Positions 1-9,200 of a stretch of 12,358 bases of DNA are shown piece after piece. Origin of the DNA: Planctomycetaceae bacterium (lineage in GTDB: Bacteria > Planctomycetota > Planctomycetia > Pirellulales > Thermoguttaceae); the NCBI GenBank assembly GCA_031278315.1, contig JAITKS010000135.1, forward strand, positions 1-12,358. Direction: 5' to 3'. The translations under genes were made by a program, and so were the position numbers. Positions within the stretch are counted from its first letter, which is position 1; each line of letters begins with the position of its first letter. The notes below the pieces were generated by a model. That model saw only the letters and a list, made by a program, of their open reading frames with translations. It had not been told where the DNA came from and searched no databases.

Positions 1-2088
<2,088 letters not shown>

Positions 2089-2136
2089 CAAATATCGAAT
2101 ACTCCTTAAAAGAAGCTTGGATATTTTTTAGCTAGT

Positions 2137-2162
2137 GTTTGTCATGAATTATCATAACAAAC
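2137..2162 (-). other. hairpin in the 23S leader
   Basis: GTTTGT (2137-2142) and ACAAAC (2157-2162) pair. ATG and CAT then pair inside after one C/A mismatch, leaving a 6-base loop. A T-A pair at 2136/2163 extends the stem. The hairpin lies about 50 bases before the mature 5' end and could shape precursor processing. That role is inferred from position only. Confidence 0.4.
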
Positions 2163-2243
2163 AGCAACGAATATATTTTTAATTTATCTACCTAAGCGCT
2201 CTACAAAATTTAGATTGTATTTTACTAAACAGTTCAAAAAAAC

Positions 2244-2304
2244 TGATAATAAATACATCTGAACTCTATAGTGCAGATGCCACTCTTGCTCTACCTAATT
2301 ATCA
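2244..2304 (-). other. 61-base nested stem structure in the 23S leader
   Basis: An outer 7-bp stem pairs TGATAAT (2244-2250) with ATTATCA (2298-2304). It encloses a second stem of CATCTG (2256-2261) with CAGATG (2274-2279), which continues through ACT/AGT to a 4-base loop. The minus-strand transcript then runs into a T7 run. It sits between the rRNA promoter and the mature 5' end. It does not fit a tRNA: there is no proper D or T arm, although GGTAGAGCA recalls a D arm. It may be a processing or antitermination structure. Confidence 0.4.
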
Positions 2305-2479
2305 AAGATCAATTTCGTCTGTTGAAATTCAACAAACAAAATGACTATCTATATAATATTCACAAATTAAAATTCTTACAAAGAACGAATCTTATTTGCG
2401 ATTAATACTATCGTATTTAATCTGTCTTTTCATCAATAAATTTTGCATGCAGCAAGCACTGAATCAAAACAGGGCGGTA

Positions 2480-2507
2480 ATTCTACCAACATTCGATTTA
2501 CTGTCAA
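2480..2507 (-). promoter_or_regulatory. promoter of the 23S rRNA gene
   Basis: On the minus strand a perfect -35 box TTGACA (2502-2507) is followed after 16 bases by TAGAAT (2480-2485), one mismatch from the -10 consensus. Transcription would start near 2473, giving a leader of about 385 bases before the 23S 5' end. It is the best promoter in the window, as expected for an rRNA gene, and indicates that this 23S is transcribed independently of 16S. Confidence 0.75.
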
Positions 2508-2899
2508 CAGGGGGTACAAATCAATGAAAACAAAAAATAGAAACTCATATTAATTTGTTTTTATCTTGCAATATTATCATCTATATCACCTATCGAACCT
2601 GTGCGTTTCACTCGCTTAATCAAATGAGGCGAATAATATATTGGAAATCAAAATTCTGTAAAGCGGGGGTAACCAAAACATCACCAAAATTTGTAAATAA
2701 ATAAGATTTTTGTAACGATAAATAATCCGCCCCTAAAACAAACAGCTTTTTTTAACTCTTATTTTATAATTAGTTATAACTCTATTATGATGTTTTTTAT
2801 ATTTAGAAATTTTGTAAAAAAATTTTTTTCATATTAGCACAAATTTATTATTTCATACAAGGTATTTGTTCTTGTGTCATTGTATTCTCGAAAAGATTT

Positions 2900-2922
2900 G
2901 TAATATTTCAGCGGAATTTTTT
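2900..2922 (+). repeat. dispersed repeat A, copy 1
   Basis: This is one of at least six intergenic copies sharing a core close to GTAATATATCAGCGGAATTT. It faces copy 2 in inverted orientation about 70 bases away, so the two could pair as a long imperfect stem. Confidence 0.6.
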
Positions 2923-2992
2923 GTTTTTCAACTTTTTTTGAATTATGAATTTTAAAATGAGATTCGGTGAAAAATAAACTTAAAACCGTTGT

Positions 2993-3013
2993 GAAATTCC
3001 ACTGATATATCAC
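2993..3013 (-). repeat. dispersed repeat A, copy 2
   Basis: Read on the minus strand it is GTGATATATCAGTGGAATTTC, two changes from the family core. It abuts the left copy of the 44-bp direct repeat directly. Confidence 0.6.
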
Positions 3014-3058
3014 AAAAAAATTCACACCAGCCTGAGAATACTAGGAAAAATATTTTGT
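3014..3058 (+). repeat. 44-bp direct repeat, left copy (flanks the hig locus)
   Basis: It begins AAAAAAATTCACACC, then GCCTGA and ACTAGGAAAA, with few differences from the copy at 4207-4250 in the same orientation. The two copies bracket the toxin-antitoxin remnant about 1.2 kb apart. Confidence 0.7.
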
Positions 3059-3174
3059 CTTGCCGAGAATTTGATAGAATTTATAGGAATTTTATTTTTT
3101 GGGATTACGGTAAATCACGTTCAATTTAATTGAAATGCCCCTCTTGTTCTTTTTTTGAGCTGTTTTACAATTTG

Positions 3175-3193
3175 ATATACTTAATAGGTATAT
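3175..3193 (+). promoter_or_regulatory. candidate operator upstream of the toxin gene
   Basis: ATATAC and GTATAT form a perfect 6-bp inverted repeat separated by TTAATAG, ending 17 bases before the toxin ATG. Antitoxins with an HTH-XRE domain usually repress their own operon through such palindromes, so this is a plausible HigA-type site. The AT-rich arms also overlap possible -10 boxes (TATACT, TATATT), but no good -35 box fits them. Confidence 0.4.
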
Positions 3194-3210
3194 TTTTTAT
3201 TTAAAATTTT

Positions 3211-3533
3211 ATGGAAGTCCTATTTGAAAACAAAGATATTGCCGATTCCAAAAAAGGAAAGGGAAGTTTTCCCATGTTTCCAGACAAATTGAAAGACGAA
3301 TCGAACAATTACAAACAACCGATAACCTTGATCTTCTTGAAAAAAACTATCCTGGTTGGCGTTGTCATGAATATTCCGGTAAAGAAAAAGGTATTTTCAC
3401 CATAGATTTAACTGGTAGTTGGCGATTATGTTTTCGTCCAACAATAAATCCTCCGCCCTATAAACCAGACGGCGGAATTGATAAAACAAAAATTACTTCC
3501 ATTACTATTATTGAAATATCAAATCCCCACTAA
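3211..3533 (+). pseudogene. higB: HigB-like (RelE superfamily) toxin, frameshifted
   Basis: Toxins of this family are small mRNA-cleaving ribonucleases that act with the ribosome. The ATG at 3211 opens MEVLFENKDIAD, which resembles a HigB start, but that frame ends at 3405 without further family features. The typical middle and end are in the -1 frame: RQIERRIEQLQ from 3282, then WRCHEYSGKEKGIFTIDL, WRLCFRP, DGGIDKTKI and a final ITIIEI-x3-H before TAA at 3531-3533. This matches the helix followed by a beta sheet ending in IIEI-like residues of HigB. The rejoined product would be about 107 residues, normal for the family. The switch most simply falls at the A6 run 3250-3255, where one base appears lost. 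A sequencing error or a slippage-dependent gene are alternatives. It lies 16 bases before the antitoxin start, in the usual toxin-first higBA order. Confidence 0.75.
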
Positions 3534-3549
3534 CCCTCATTTCAAAACA

Positions 3550-4040
3550 ATGACTTCAGTCACTCAAAAACTCTATCCGTGTGATTTCGATTGGGAACCA
3601 ATTCCGCCCGGCGAAACAATTTCAGAATTACTCGAATATTACGGACTTACACAAAAAGAACTCGCAGAACGTACTGGTTATTCGATCAAACAAATTAATC
3701 AGGTAATTCTTGGAAATGTTCCGATCTCAACGGAACTTGCCGTCTTGCTGGAACGGGTTCTCGGAACCTCCGCCGAATGCTGGAAACAACTTGAAGCCAA
3801 CTATCAAATTCGTAAAGCAAACTGGCAAGCGAAAAAAAAGCCGATCAGTTTGCAGCTTCAATATTGATTCCTGAACCATTTCAAAACAAATTATCAACCT
3901 TAAAAACAGAAATAGATATTCGCTATTTTGCCGAAAAACTTGGTATTGCTCCCGGTATTGTCGTTGGTCGAATGCAACACGAAAAATTGTTACCGTTTAA
4001 TCGGTTTAACAAACTCAAAGAAAAATTCCTCTGGAAATAA
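3550..4040 (+). pseudogene. higA: HigA-like antitoxin with ImmA/IrrE C-terminal remnant, shortened and frameshifted
   Basis: The first part (3550-3867, 105 codons) has an HTH-XRE domain, about residues 17-75: PPGETISELLEYYGLTQKEL, then AERTGYSIKQINQVILG and LAVLLERVLGTSAECW. This is the classic HigA pattern for DNA binding and toxin neutralisation. I start it at the ATG at 3550; a TTG at 3478 in the same frame would overlap the toxin and precede the conserved part. The frame stops at 3867. In the -1 frame from about 3828 follows SEKKADQFAASILIP, then LGIAPGIVVGRMQHEKLLPF, to TAA at 4038-4040, which resembles the end of an ImmA/IrrE domain. Fused long antitoxins of this type run to roughly 350-370 residues. 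Here the joined length is about 163, and the HExxH catalytic core that should precede EKKAD is absent, so an internal deletion is likely. The frames meet in an A8 run (3832-3839) containing A AAA AAG in the phase needed for -1 slippage. The HTH part may still be made and functional. Confidence 0.75.
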
Positions 4041-4206
4041 GCCGTTTCGGTTTTCTGCCGGTCCAAACCACTATCTCCTCACCTTGTACATACTAGCACG
4101 AGCAACGGTTTCATTGAAAACATAACGCAATAGATCAGATATTTCTGGAAAAGATAAAGGACGAGGTAACATCGCAAAATTATACACAAATTCTAAAAAA
4201 TTAAGA
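4041..4206. other. unassigned stretch after the antitoxin
   Basis: There is no recognisable gene. A minus-strand frame of 33 codons (4172 down to 4071, MLPRPLSFPEISDLLRYVFN...) has protein-like composition, with TATAAT 7 bases before its ATG. A plus-strand frame ending near 4202 also looks protein-like (IDQIFLEKIKDEV...). The two overlap, so at most one is real. Either may be a scrap of a further decayed gene. Confidence 0.3.
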
Positions 4207-4250
4207 AAAAAAATTCACACCTGCCTGATAACACTAGGAAAATTTTGTTA
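4207..4250 (+). repeat. 44-bp direct repeat, right copy
   Basis: It is the same as the copy at 3014-3058 apart from three substitutions in the first 35 bases and a short indel near the end. It leads straight into the CACAGAGGA element. Confidence 0.7.
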
Positions 4251-4372
4251 TTAACCACAGAGGACACAGAGGACACAGAGAAAGATGATTTTGTAATTTT
4301 ATTTTTTAAAACACGAAAAACACGAAATTTTTTTAGATAATTTTCGTGAATTTCGTTATTTCGTGTGTTTTG
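4251..4372. repeat. composite intergenic element: CACAGAGGA tandem plus CACGAA inverted repeat
   Basis: TTAACCACAGAGG starts a tandem of a 9-base unit (ACACAGAGG, nearly three copies, 4255-4280). After an AT-rich spacer, AAAACACGAAAAACACGAAA (4308-4327) is mirrored by TTTTCGTG, TTTCG and TTTCGTGTGTTTT (to 4371). Elements of this look recur in many unrelated bacterial genomes. It lies just past the proS stop, and the minus-strand hairpin is followed by T-rich sequence, so it could end proS transcription. Confidence 0.65.
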
Positions 4373-4392
4373 TGATCTCAAAAAAACAATAA

Positions 4393-6195
4393 CTAATTGT
4401 TGTTAAAACCGTTGTTGTTAAAACCGCCATTACTTTGATTTATATTTGCAAATCGCTCTCCCGTAACTCGTTCAGCTTTTATTAAGTTTGTAATTTGTTC
4501 GGCGGCATTTTCAATTGATAACATTGTTGTTTCCTTGTCCCATCTCCATTTTAACTCAATCTTTTTCTCCGCAAGTCCCTTTTCTCCAATTACAACCCTC
4601 AACGGAAAACCAATTAAATCTGCGTCCTTAAATTTTACACCTGCGCGCTGATCTCTATCATCAACAATACAATCAATTCCACTATTCCATAACTCGTCAT
4701 GTAACTCCGATGCTAGCTGCATAATTGCGTCATCCGCAACTTTCATTGGACAAATTACTACCTCAAACGGAGCTAAATTCACTGGCCAAATAATCCCCGT
4801 GTCATCATGCGAACTCTCTACCAAACCTGCAATTATTCTGTTTATTCCAATTCCATAACACCCCATAATAATTGTCTTTTGGGACTCGCTGTCATCAAGA
4901 AATTTTGCATTCAATAACTCCGAATACTTCGTTCCTAACTTAAAAACATGACCTACTTCAATCGCATTTCTCAAATTAAGCGGAGCACTACAACGCGGAC
5001 AAGCATCACCCAACACAGCATTGCGGAAATCACCTATCCGCATAGGCATAAAATCACGCATCGAGTTGACATTTACAAGATGTTTGTCCGATCTATTAGC
5101 ACCAACAATAGCATTATCAATTTCCATCACACACACATCCGCATGAATTGGAATTTTTTCAATCATTCGAATTGGTCCTGCAAAACCAACAGGTGCCCCC
5201 GTTACCCTCTCAATAATTTCCGGCGTTGCTAATTCTAATTTCTCCACATTTAATTGCCGCTTAATTTTATACTCATTTGCTTCGTGATCACCCCTTATAA
5301 GCACAGCAACCGGATTGCCGTCTGCGACATAAATCAACGTCTTTATCAACTTCGACGGCTTTGCTTTAAGAACCTTACAAACTTGCTCAACAGTATGAGC
5401 TCCGGGCGTATTAACCTCAGCAATTTCCTTTAACTGCACATTCTTTTGAGCATAATCACATGACCTCGATCCGATTTCCGCTCTTTCCATGTTGGCGGCA
5501 TAACCGCATTGTTCGCAATGAATTACTTTGTCTTCGCCGTTTGCAGATAAGATCATAAATTCGTGCGAAGCGTCGCCCCCGATTGGTCCCGATTCCGCCT
5601 CAACAGCAAGAAACGGTAATCCGCATCGGTTGAATATCTTGCAATAAGTTCCATACATTTTTTTATAAGTCTCATTCAACGATTCAATAGAAGTATGAAA
5701 ACTATACGCATCTTTCATCAAAAACTCGCTCGTTCTCAATACACCAAAACGCGGACGCTCTTCGTTGCGGAATTTTGTCTGTATTTGATACAAAATTATT
5801 GGTAATTGTCTGTAACTCGAAATAAAACGAGATACGATGTCCGTTACTTCTTCCTCGTGTGTTGGACAAAAAACAACATGAATTTTTTTATTACCGCGTT
5901 GTAAATCTGCTTTAATTAGAACATTACCGAAAGCCTCAACTCGATTCGTTTGCTCATAAAGAGAAATCGGACAAAGTGCCGACATCAACAATTCATTTGC
6001 ACCTGCACGATTCATCTCGTCCCGCACGATTTCTACCGCTTTACGCAGAGTTCGCAAACCTAAAGGTAAATATGTATATGCTCCAGCCATAACTTGCGTT
6101 ACAAGTCCGGCACGAAGCATCAATATATGCGAAGGAATATCTGCCCCTTCCGGCGTTTCCTTCATCGTAGGAATTAGTGTTTTAGACCAATACAT
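4393..6195 (-). CDS. proS: prolyl-tRNA synthetase, bacterial type with editing domain
   Basis: This class II enzyme joins proline to tRNA-Pro using ATP in the cytoplasm. The 600-residue product is full length for the bacterial type. Class II motif 1 lies around residues 38-70 (GAYTYLPLGLR). The TPTHEEE-like loop is CPTHEEEVTDI at 110-120. Motif 2 is FRNEERPRFGVLR with EFLMKDAYSF (142-166). Residues about 225-405 form the inserted YbaK-like editing domain that clears mischarged Ala-tRNA, with KLIKTLIYV and IRGDHEANEYK. It is bounded by two CxxC pairs (227/230 and 399/402), which may bind metal. GHVFKLGTKYS and motif 3 GCYGIGINRIIAG (445-457) follow, then the anticodon-binding domain from FEVVICP (477) to about 575. 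The ATG at 6193-6195 fits the family start, with AGGA 10 bases upstream. The last residues (NQSNGG, then GFNNN twice) are an unusual tail encoded by a 15-base DNA repeat. The gene is monocistronic by spacing. Confidence 0.97.
   Translation of the reverse strand: MYWSKTLIPTMKETPEGADIPSHILMLRAGLVTQVMAGAYTYLPLGLRTLRKAVEIVRDEMNRAGANELLMSALCPISLYEQTNRVEAFGNVLIKADLQRGNKKIHVVFCPTHEEEVTDIVSRFISSYRQLPIILYQIQTKFRNEERPRFGVLRTSEFLMKDAYSFHTSIESLNETYKKMYGTYCKIFNRCGLPFLAVEAESGPIGGDASHEFMILSANGEDKVIHCEQCGYAANMERAEIGSRSCDYAQKNVQLKEIAEVNTPGAHTVEQVCKVLKAKPSKLIKTLIYVADGNPVAVLIRGDHEANEYKIKRQLNVEKLELATPEIIERVTGAPVGFAGPIRMIEKIPIHADVCVMEIDNAIVGANRSDKHLVNVNSMRDFMPMRIGDFRNAVLGDACPRCSAPLNLRNAIEVGHVFKLGTKYSELLNAKFLDDSESQKTIIMGCYGIGINRIIAGLVESSHDDTGIIWPVNLAPFEVVICPMKVADDAIMQLASELHDELWNSGIDCIVDDRDQRAGVKFKDADLIGFPLRVVIGEKGLAEKKIELKWRWDKETTMLSIENAAEQITNLIKAERVTGERFANINQSNGGFNNNGFNNN
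4397..4426 (-). repeat. 15-base tandem repeat at the 3' end of proS
   Basis: TTGTTGTTAAAACCG occurs twice in a row on the plus strand and encodes the doubled GFNNN of the ProS C-terminus. It lies beyond the conserved anticodon-binding domain. Confidence 0.7.
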
Positions 6196-6248
6196 TATTC
6201 TTGTATCCTAATTATTGTTACATTAAATATCAAAATAAAATAAACGCC

Positions 6249-6272
6249 GTAATATATCAGCGGAATAATTTT
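6249..6272 (+). repeat. dispersed repeat A, copy 3
   Basis: GTAATATATCAGCGGAATAA matches the family core closely. It sits about 55 bases upstream of the proS start, on the opposite strand, and abuts the left end of the MITE-like element. Confidence 0.6.
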
Positions 6273-6273
6273 A

Positions 6274-6415
6274 GGTAATTTCTAAAAACTAATATTATGA
6301 GGAACGCAGACGTCTCGCCTGTACTGTTTTTGTACAAAAAACGCCTGAATATGCGGTCGAGACGACCGCGTTCCTTCTGACAATAAATTTTTACATTACG
6401 TTTTTAGAAATTAAC
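6274..6415. mobile_element. MITE-like element, copy 1 (142 bp)
   Basis: The termini are inverted repeats: GTAATTTCTAAAAAC at the left against GTTTTTAGAAATTA at the right. The interior has a GC-rich core framed by GGAACGC and GCGTTCC, which is itself an inverted repeat. It is non-coding and most of its length is shared with the copy at 11830-11967. No target-site duplication is visible here. It fills most of the gap between proS and hppA. No transposase is present, so it would need one supplied from elsewhere. Confidence 0.65.
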
Positions 6416-6513
6416 AACAATTATTGTTCCGTTTACATTCTGTAGTCTATAGGTGAACAGGCTCTTTAATGAATAGTTTTTGTATCGCCGAAATTCATAA
6501 TACGATACGTATT
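6416..6513. other. spacer after hppA with a short hairpin
   Basis: AATACG-ATA-CGTATT (6499-6513) is a perfect 6-bp hairpin touching the hppA stop codon. No T-run follows on the minus strand, so it is a poor terminator but could protect the mRNA end. Nothing else is recognised. Confidence 0.35.
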
Positions 6514-8979
6514 TTACAGACTTCTTTTTGTTTTTTCTTTTGTTGGGATTCTCATTGAATAAAAAGAATTCCAGACGAAAAATAGTCCTACTGAAAGAAA
6601 CAACGCCGAAATCAGCCATGTGTAACTTACGTATTCGGTTGATTGTCTCATTGTTAAAGCGATTTCTGTTGCAAGCAGTCCGAATAGGGTAGAGAATTTT
6701 ATTACTGGATTAAGCGAGACGGAACTTGTATCTTTGAACGGGTCGCCGACAGTATCGCCGATAACAACAGCGGCGTGAAGTTCCGTTCCTTTTTCTTTCA
6801 AATCAACTTCGACAACTTTTTTACAATTGTCCCATGCACCTCCGGCGTTTGCCATATAAATTGCTTGAAATAATCCGAAAATCGCTATTGAAATTAAATA
6901 TGCAATAAAGAAGTTCGGGTCAACAAAAGCAAAGGCTATCGTGAGAGAAATTAACGCAAGAAAAATATTCTTCATTCCTTTTTGTGCGTATTGAGTACAA
7001 ATTTTTACTACGTTCTTGGAGTCGTTTATATCGGCTTCAGCTTTATTTAGGTCCATATTATTTTTTATAAATTCGACAGCTCTATATGCACCGGTTGTAA
7101 CGGCTTGTGTTGAAGCACCGCTGAACCAATACACGATTGCACCGCCGCAAATCAGACCTAAAAGTACAGGTGCGTTTGTCAATTCGAGGTGCAGCCCGCC
7201 GATTTTTTGTAACATGAGAAATATTGCGAAAATCATTGTTGTTGCGCCGGCTACAGCTGTGCCGATTAGTACAGGTTTGGCTGTCGCTTTAAATGTGTTA
7301 CCGGCAGAATCGTTTACTTCGAGATAATGTTTACCGAGTTCAAAATCGGGTTTGAATCCGAAGTCGCGTTCGATTTCGTTTGATATATCTGGAATTTGTT
7401 CGATTCTGGATAATTCAAAAATTGATTGTGCGTTATCTGTAACAGGTCCGTAACTATCGACAGCGATTGTAACAGGTCCCATGCAAAGGAATCCGAAAGC
7501 AACTAATCCGAAAGCGAAAATCGCTGAATGAGGACCTAAAACCGATTCTAATCCTGAAAGAGAAATTCCATAAGCTATTGCCATCAAGAGTGCAATTAGT
7601 CCGCCTGTCCAGAATGCGCCGAAATTACCCGCCGTAATACCAGATAAAATGTTAAGCGACGCTCCGCCCTCCCGTGAAGCCGTAACAATTTCTTGCACGT
7701 GTTTTGATTTTGAACTCGTGAAAATCTTAGTAAACTCTGGAATAAATACAGCGGCTAGCGTTCCGCATGTTATTATTCCTGCAAGTTTAAGCCAAGCTAA
7801 ATCAGGAAGCTGATAGAGTAAGACAAAACTTGTAAGAAGAGAAATCGCAATACAAAGCACAGACGATATCCAAATAAGAGAAGTGAGCGGAAATTCAAAA
7901 TCGAATTCTTTTTTCTCTCCAAATGCTTTTTCTGAAATATATTGATTAATAAAATACGCAATACCAGAGAAACATCCCATTAAGAATCGCATAATAAAAA
8001 TCCAAACAATAAGTTGTACCTGCAAATTATGTGCGGCAGAAACCGCTGCCTCTGTTGAGTCTTTAGGAACGATTGCTAGTGCGATAAATGTAATCAAAGC
8101 GACTCCAGTTACGCCATAAGTTTCAAATCCGTCGGCTGTTGGACCGACACTATCGCCAGCGTTATCTCCGGTGCAATCAGCGATTACGCCGGGGTTTCGC
8201 GGATCGTCTTCGTCAACTTTGAAAACAATTTTCATCAAGTCGGAGCCGATATCTGCGATTTTTGTGAAAATACCGCCTGCGATTCGTAACGCACTTGCGC
8301 CAAGAGATTCGCCAATTGCAAAACCAAGAAAACAAAGACCGATAATTTCACGCGGTACAAACAGAAGGATCGCCGCCATGATAATTAGTTCTACTGATAT
8401 TAGGAAAAGTCCGACACTCATTCCAGCACGAAGCGGAATATTGACAACGTCCCAAGGCTTACCGCGAAGAGATGCAAATGCCGCACGTGAATTAGCATAC
8501 GTATTGATTCGAATTCCGTACCACGCAACAGCATAAGAACCGCCCATACCAACTATCGCAAAAAACAGAACGAAAATAAGCAAAAACCACCAAGAATGAA
8601 TCGCGGACGGCTGAACTCTAACAAAAACATAATATACAACGCTTATACAAATAAAAAGATATATCAAAAACTTGCCTTGATGTAACAAATAAGTACTGCA
8701 CGTTTTAAATATTATCTCTGACACGTTTTTCATTGATTCGTGAACAGGCAATTTGCGAATTTCAAAAAATAGATAAAGACTGATTATAAGTGTCGCAAAA
8801 ACTACAGATAATCCGCAGAAAAGCAGTAACCATCCGTTGATTCCGAATAACATAGAGAATTTACCTGATCTTAAATCAGGAATTAAAATATCGGCTTCGC
8901 TGCCGTATGCAAATGAGCTCGTAAATAAAATCAAGGCAAGTGAAAGAAATGTAACAATGTTTAGAAAATAGTTTTTCAT
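6514..8979 (-). CDS. hppA: membrane proton-pumping pyrophosphatase, divergent type
   Basis: It hydrolyses pyrophosphate and moves ions, probably H+, across a membrane. The 821-residue protein is longer than the roughly 660-750 common in bacteria. It has a signal-like start (1-26) and many hydrophobic spans, consistent with the family's usual 16 or so. The pyrophosphate site is clear: DIGSDL (243-248), EDDPRNPGVIAD (257-268), GDNAGD (271-276) and TADGFETYG, then DSYGPVTDNA (508-517), NAGGAWDNCKK (711-721) and GDTVGDPFKDTS (741-752). Differences from the common family are marked: GADLVGKVE is replaced by GSDLMKIVF, and the TGPATNIISG segment reads EGGASLNILSG. GNTFKATAK (560-568) carries Lys where K+-independent enzymes do. 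The features fit an early-diverging clade, of which some members are reported to be Na+-regulated H+ pumps. Ion specificity remains inferred. No Shine-Dalgarno is seen, and the leader is CAA-rich. Confidence 0.95.
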   Translation of the reverse strand: MKNYFLNIVTFLSLALILFTSSFAYGSEADILIPDLRSGKFSMLFGINGWLLLFCGLSVVFATLIISLYLFFEIRKLPVHESMKNVSEIIFKTCSTYLLHQGKFLIYLFICISVVYYVFVRVQPSAIHSWWFLLIFVLFFAIVGMGGSYAVAWYGIRINTYANSRAAFASLRGKPWDVVNIPLRAGMSVGLFLISVELIIMAAILLFVPREIIGLCFLGFAIGESLGASALRIAGGIFTKIADIGSDLMKIVFKVDEDDPRNPGVIADCTGDNAGDSVGPTADGFETYGVTGVALITFIALAIVPKDSTEAAVSAAHNLQVQLIVWIFIMRFLMGCFSGIAYFINQYISEKAFGEKKEFDFEFPLTSLIWISSVLCIAISLLTSFVLLYQLPDLAWLKLAGIITCGTLAAVFIPEFTKIFTSSKSKHVQEIVTASREGGASLNILSGITAGNFGAFWTGGLIALLMAIAYGISLSGLESVLGPHSAIFAFGLVAFGFLCMGPVTIAVDSYGPVTDNAQSIFELSRIEQIPDISNEIERDFGFKPDFELGKHYLEVNDSAGNTFKATAKPVLIGTAVAGATTMIFAIFLMLQKIGGLHLELTNAPVLLGLICGGAIVYWFSGASTQAVTTGAYRAVEFIKNNMDLNKAEADINDSKNVVKICTQYAQKGMKNIFLALISLTIAFAFVDPNFFIAYLISIAIFGLFQAIYMANAGGAWDNCKKVVEVDLKEKGTELHAAVVIGDTVGDPFKDTSSVSLNPVIKFSTLFGLLATEIALTMRQSTEYVSYTWLISALFLSVGLFFVWNSFYSMRIPTKEKTKRSL

Positions 8980-9004
8980 TATTGTTTTTTGTGATTGTTA
9001 ATTG

Positions 9005-9055
9005 TTGATTGTTTAGTTTGAATTTGGTTTAGTTTAGTTTTTGTTTAGTTTTGAT
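9005..9055 (-). repeat. low-complexity hppA leader
   Basis: The plus strand repeats TTTAGTTT-like units, so the transcript is rich in ACUAAAC and CAA and almost lacks G. Such a leader would be unstructured, which may help ribosome entry without a Shine-Dalgarno. Confidence 0.4.
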
Positions 9056-9099
9056 TTACGGTTGAATTCGCTTTTTCAAATTGAGCGAAAACTTTAAGT

Positions 9100-9127
9100 A
9101 TTGTATCACACTCCCCGGCCTGTACAA
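9100..9127 (-). promoter_or_regulatory. candidate hppA promoter
   Basis: On the minus strand TACAAT (9100-9105) has an extended TG two bases upstream (GTGATACAAT). A weak -35 box, TTGTAC (9122-9127), lies 16 bases further up. It would give a leader of about 115 bases. A TATAAT near 9160 is an alternative -10 without a good -35. Confidence 0.4.
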
Positions 9128-9200
9128 GTATCCGTTTAATGACAGGGTAATATTTTGTATTATACGTCTCTTTTTTGAAAATTCGATTTTTCGTTACAAA

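Larger units (their letters stand above)
2508..3174. other. AT-rich gene-free stretch
   Basis: I find no convincing gene here. It holds two copies of a dispersed short repeat (2900-2922 plus, 2993-3013 minus) facing each other, and the left copy of a 44-bp direct repeat (3014-3058). A 63-codon reading frame on the minus strand (2834-3025) runs through these repeats, has low-complexity composition and is not accepted as a gene. Confidence 0.6.

Noticed and set aside
2230..2310. A tRNA in the 23S leader, suggested by GGTAGAGCA and a 7-bp outer stem
   Set aside because: No D-stem partner, no T arm with TTCGA, and an over-long central stem; it is kept only as a structured leader.
2834..3025. A 63-codon minus-strand frame
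   Set aside because: It runs through two copies of dispersed repeat A, is low in complexity and has no ribosome site.
4071..4172. A 33-codon minus-strand gene with TATAAT just ahead of its ATG
   Set aside because: There is no usable -35 box, and the leader would be only about 7 bases. The plus strand has an equally protein-like overlapping frame, so neither is called.
3014..4372. A CRISPR array, from the repeated short motifs
   Set aside because: The repeats are either two distant copies or a 9-base tandem without spacers, and there are no cas genes.
4193..4381. A 62-codon minus-strand frame
   Set aside because: It consists of the 44-bp repeat and the CACAGAGGA/CACGAA element; its repeated FRVFR and SSVSSVV wording is a by-product of the tandem.
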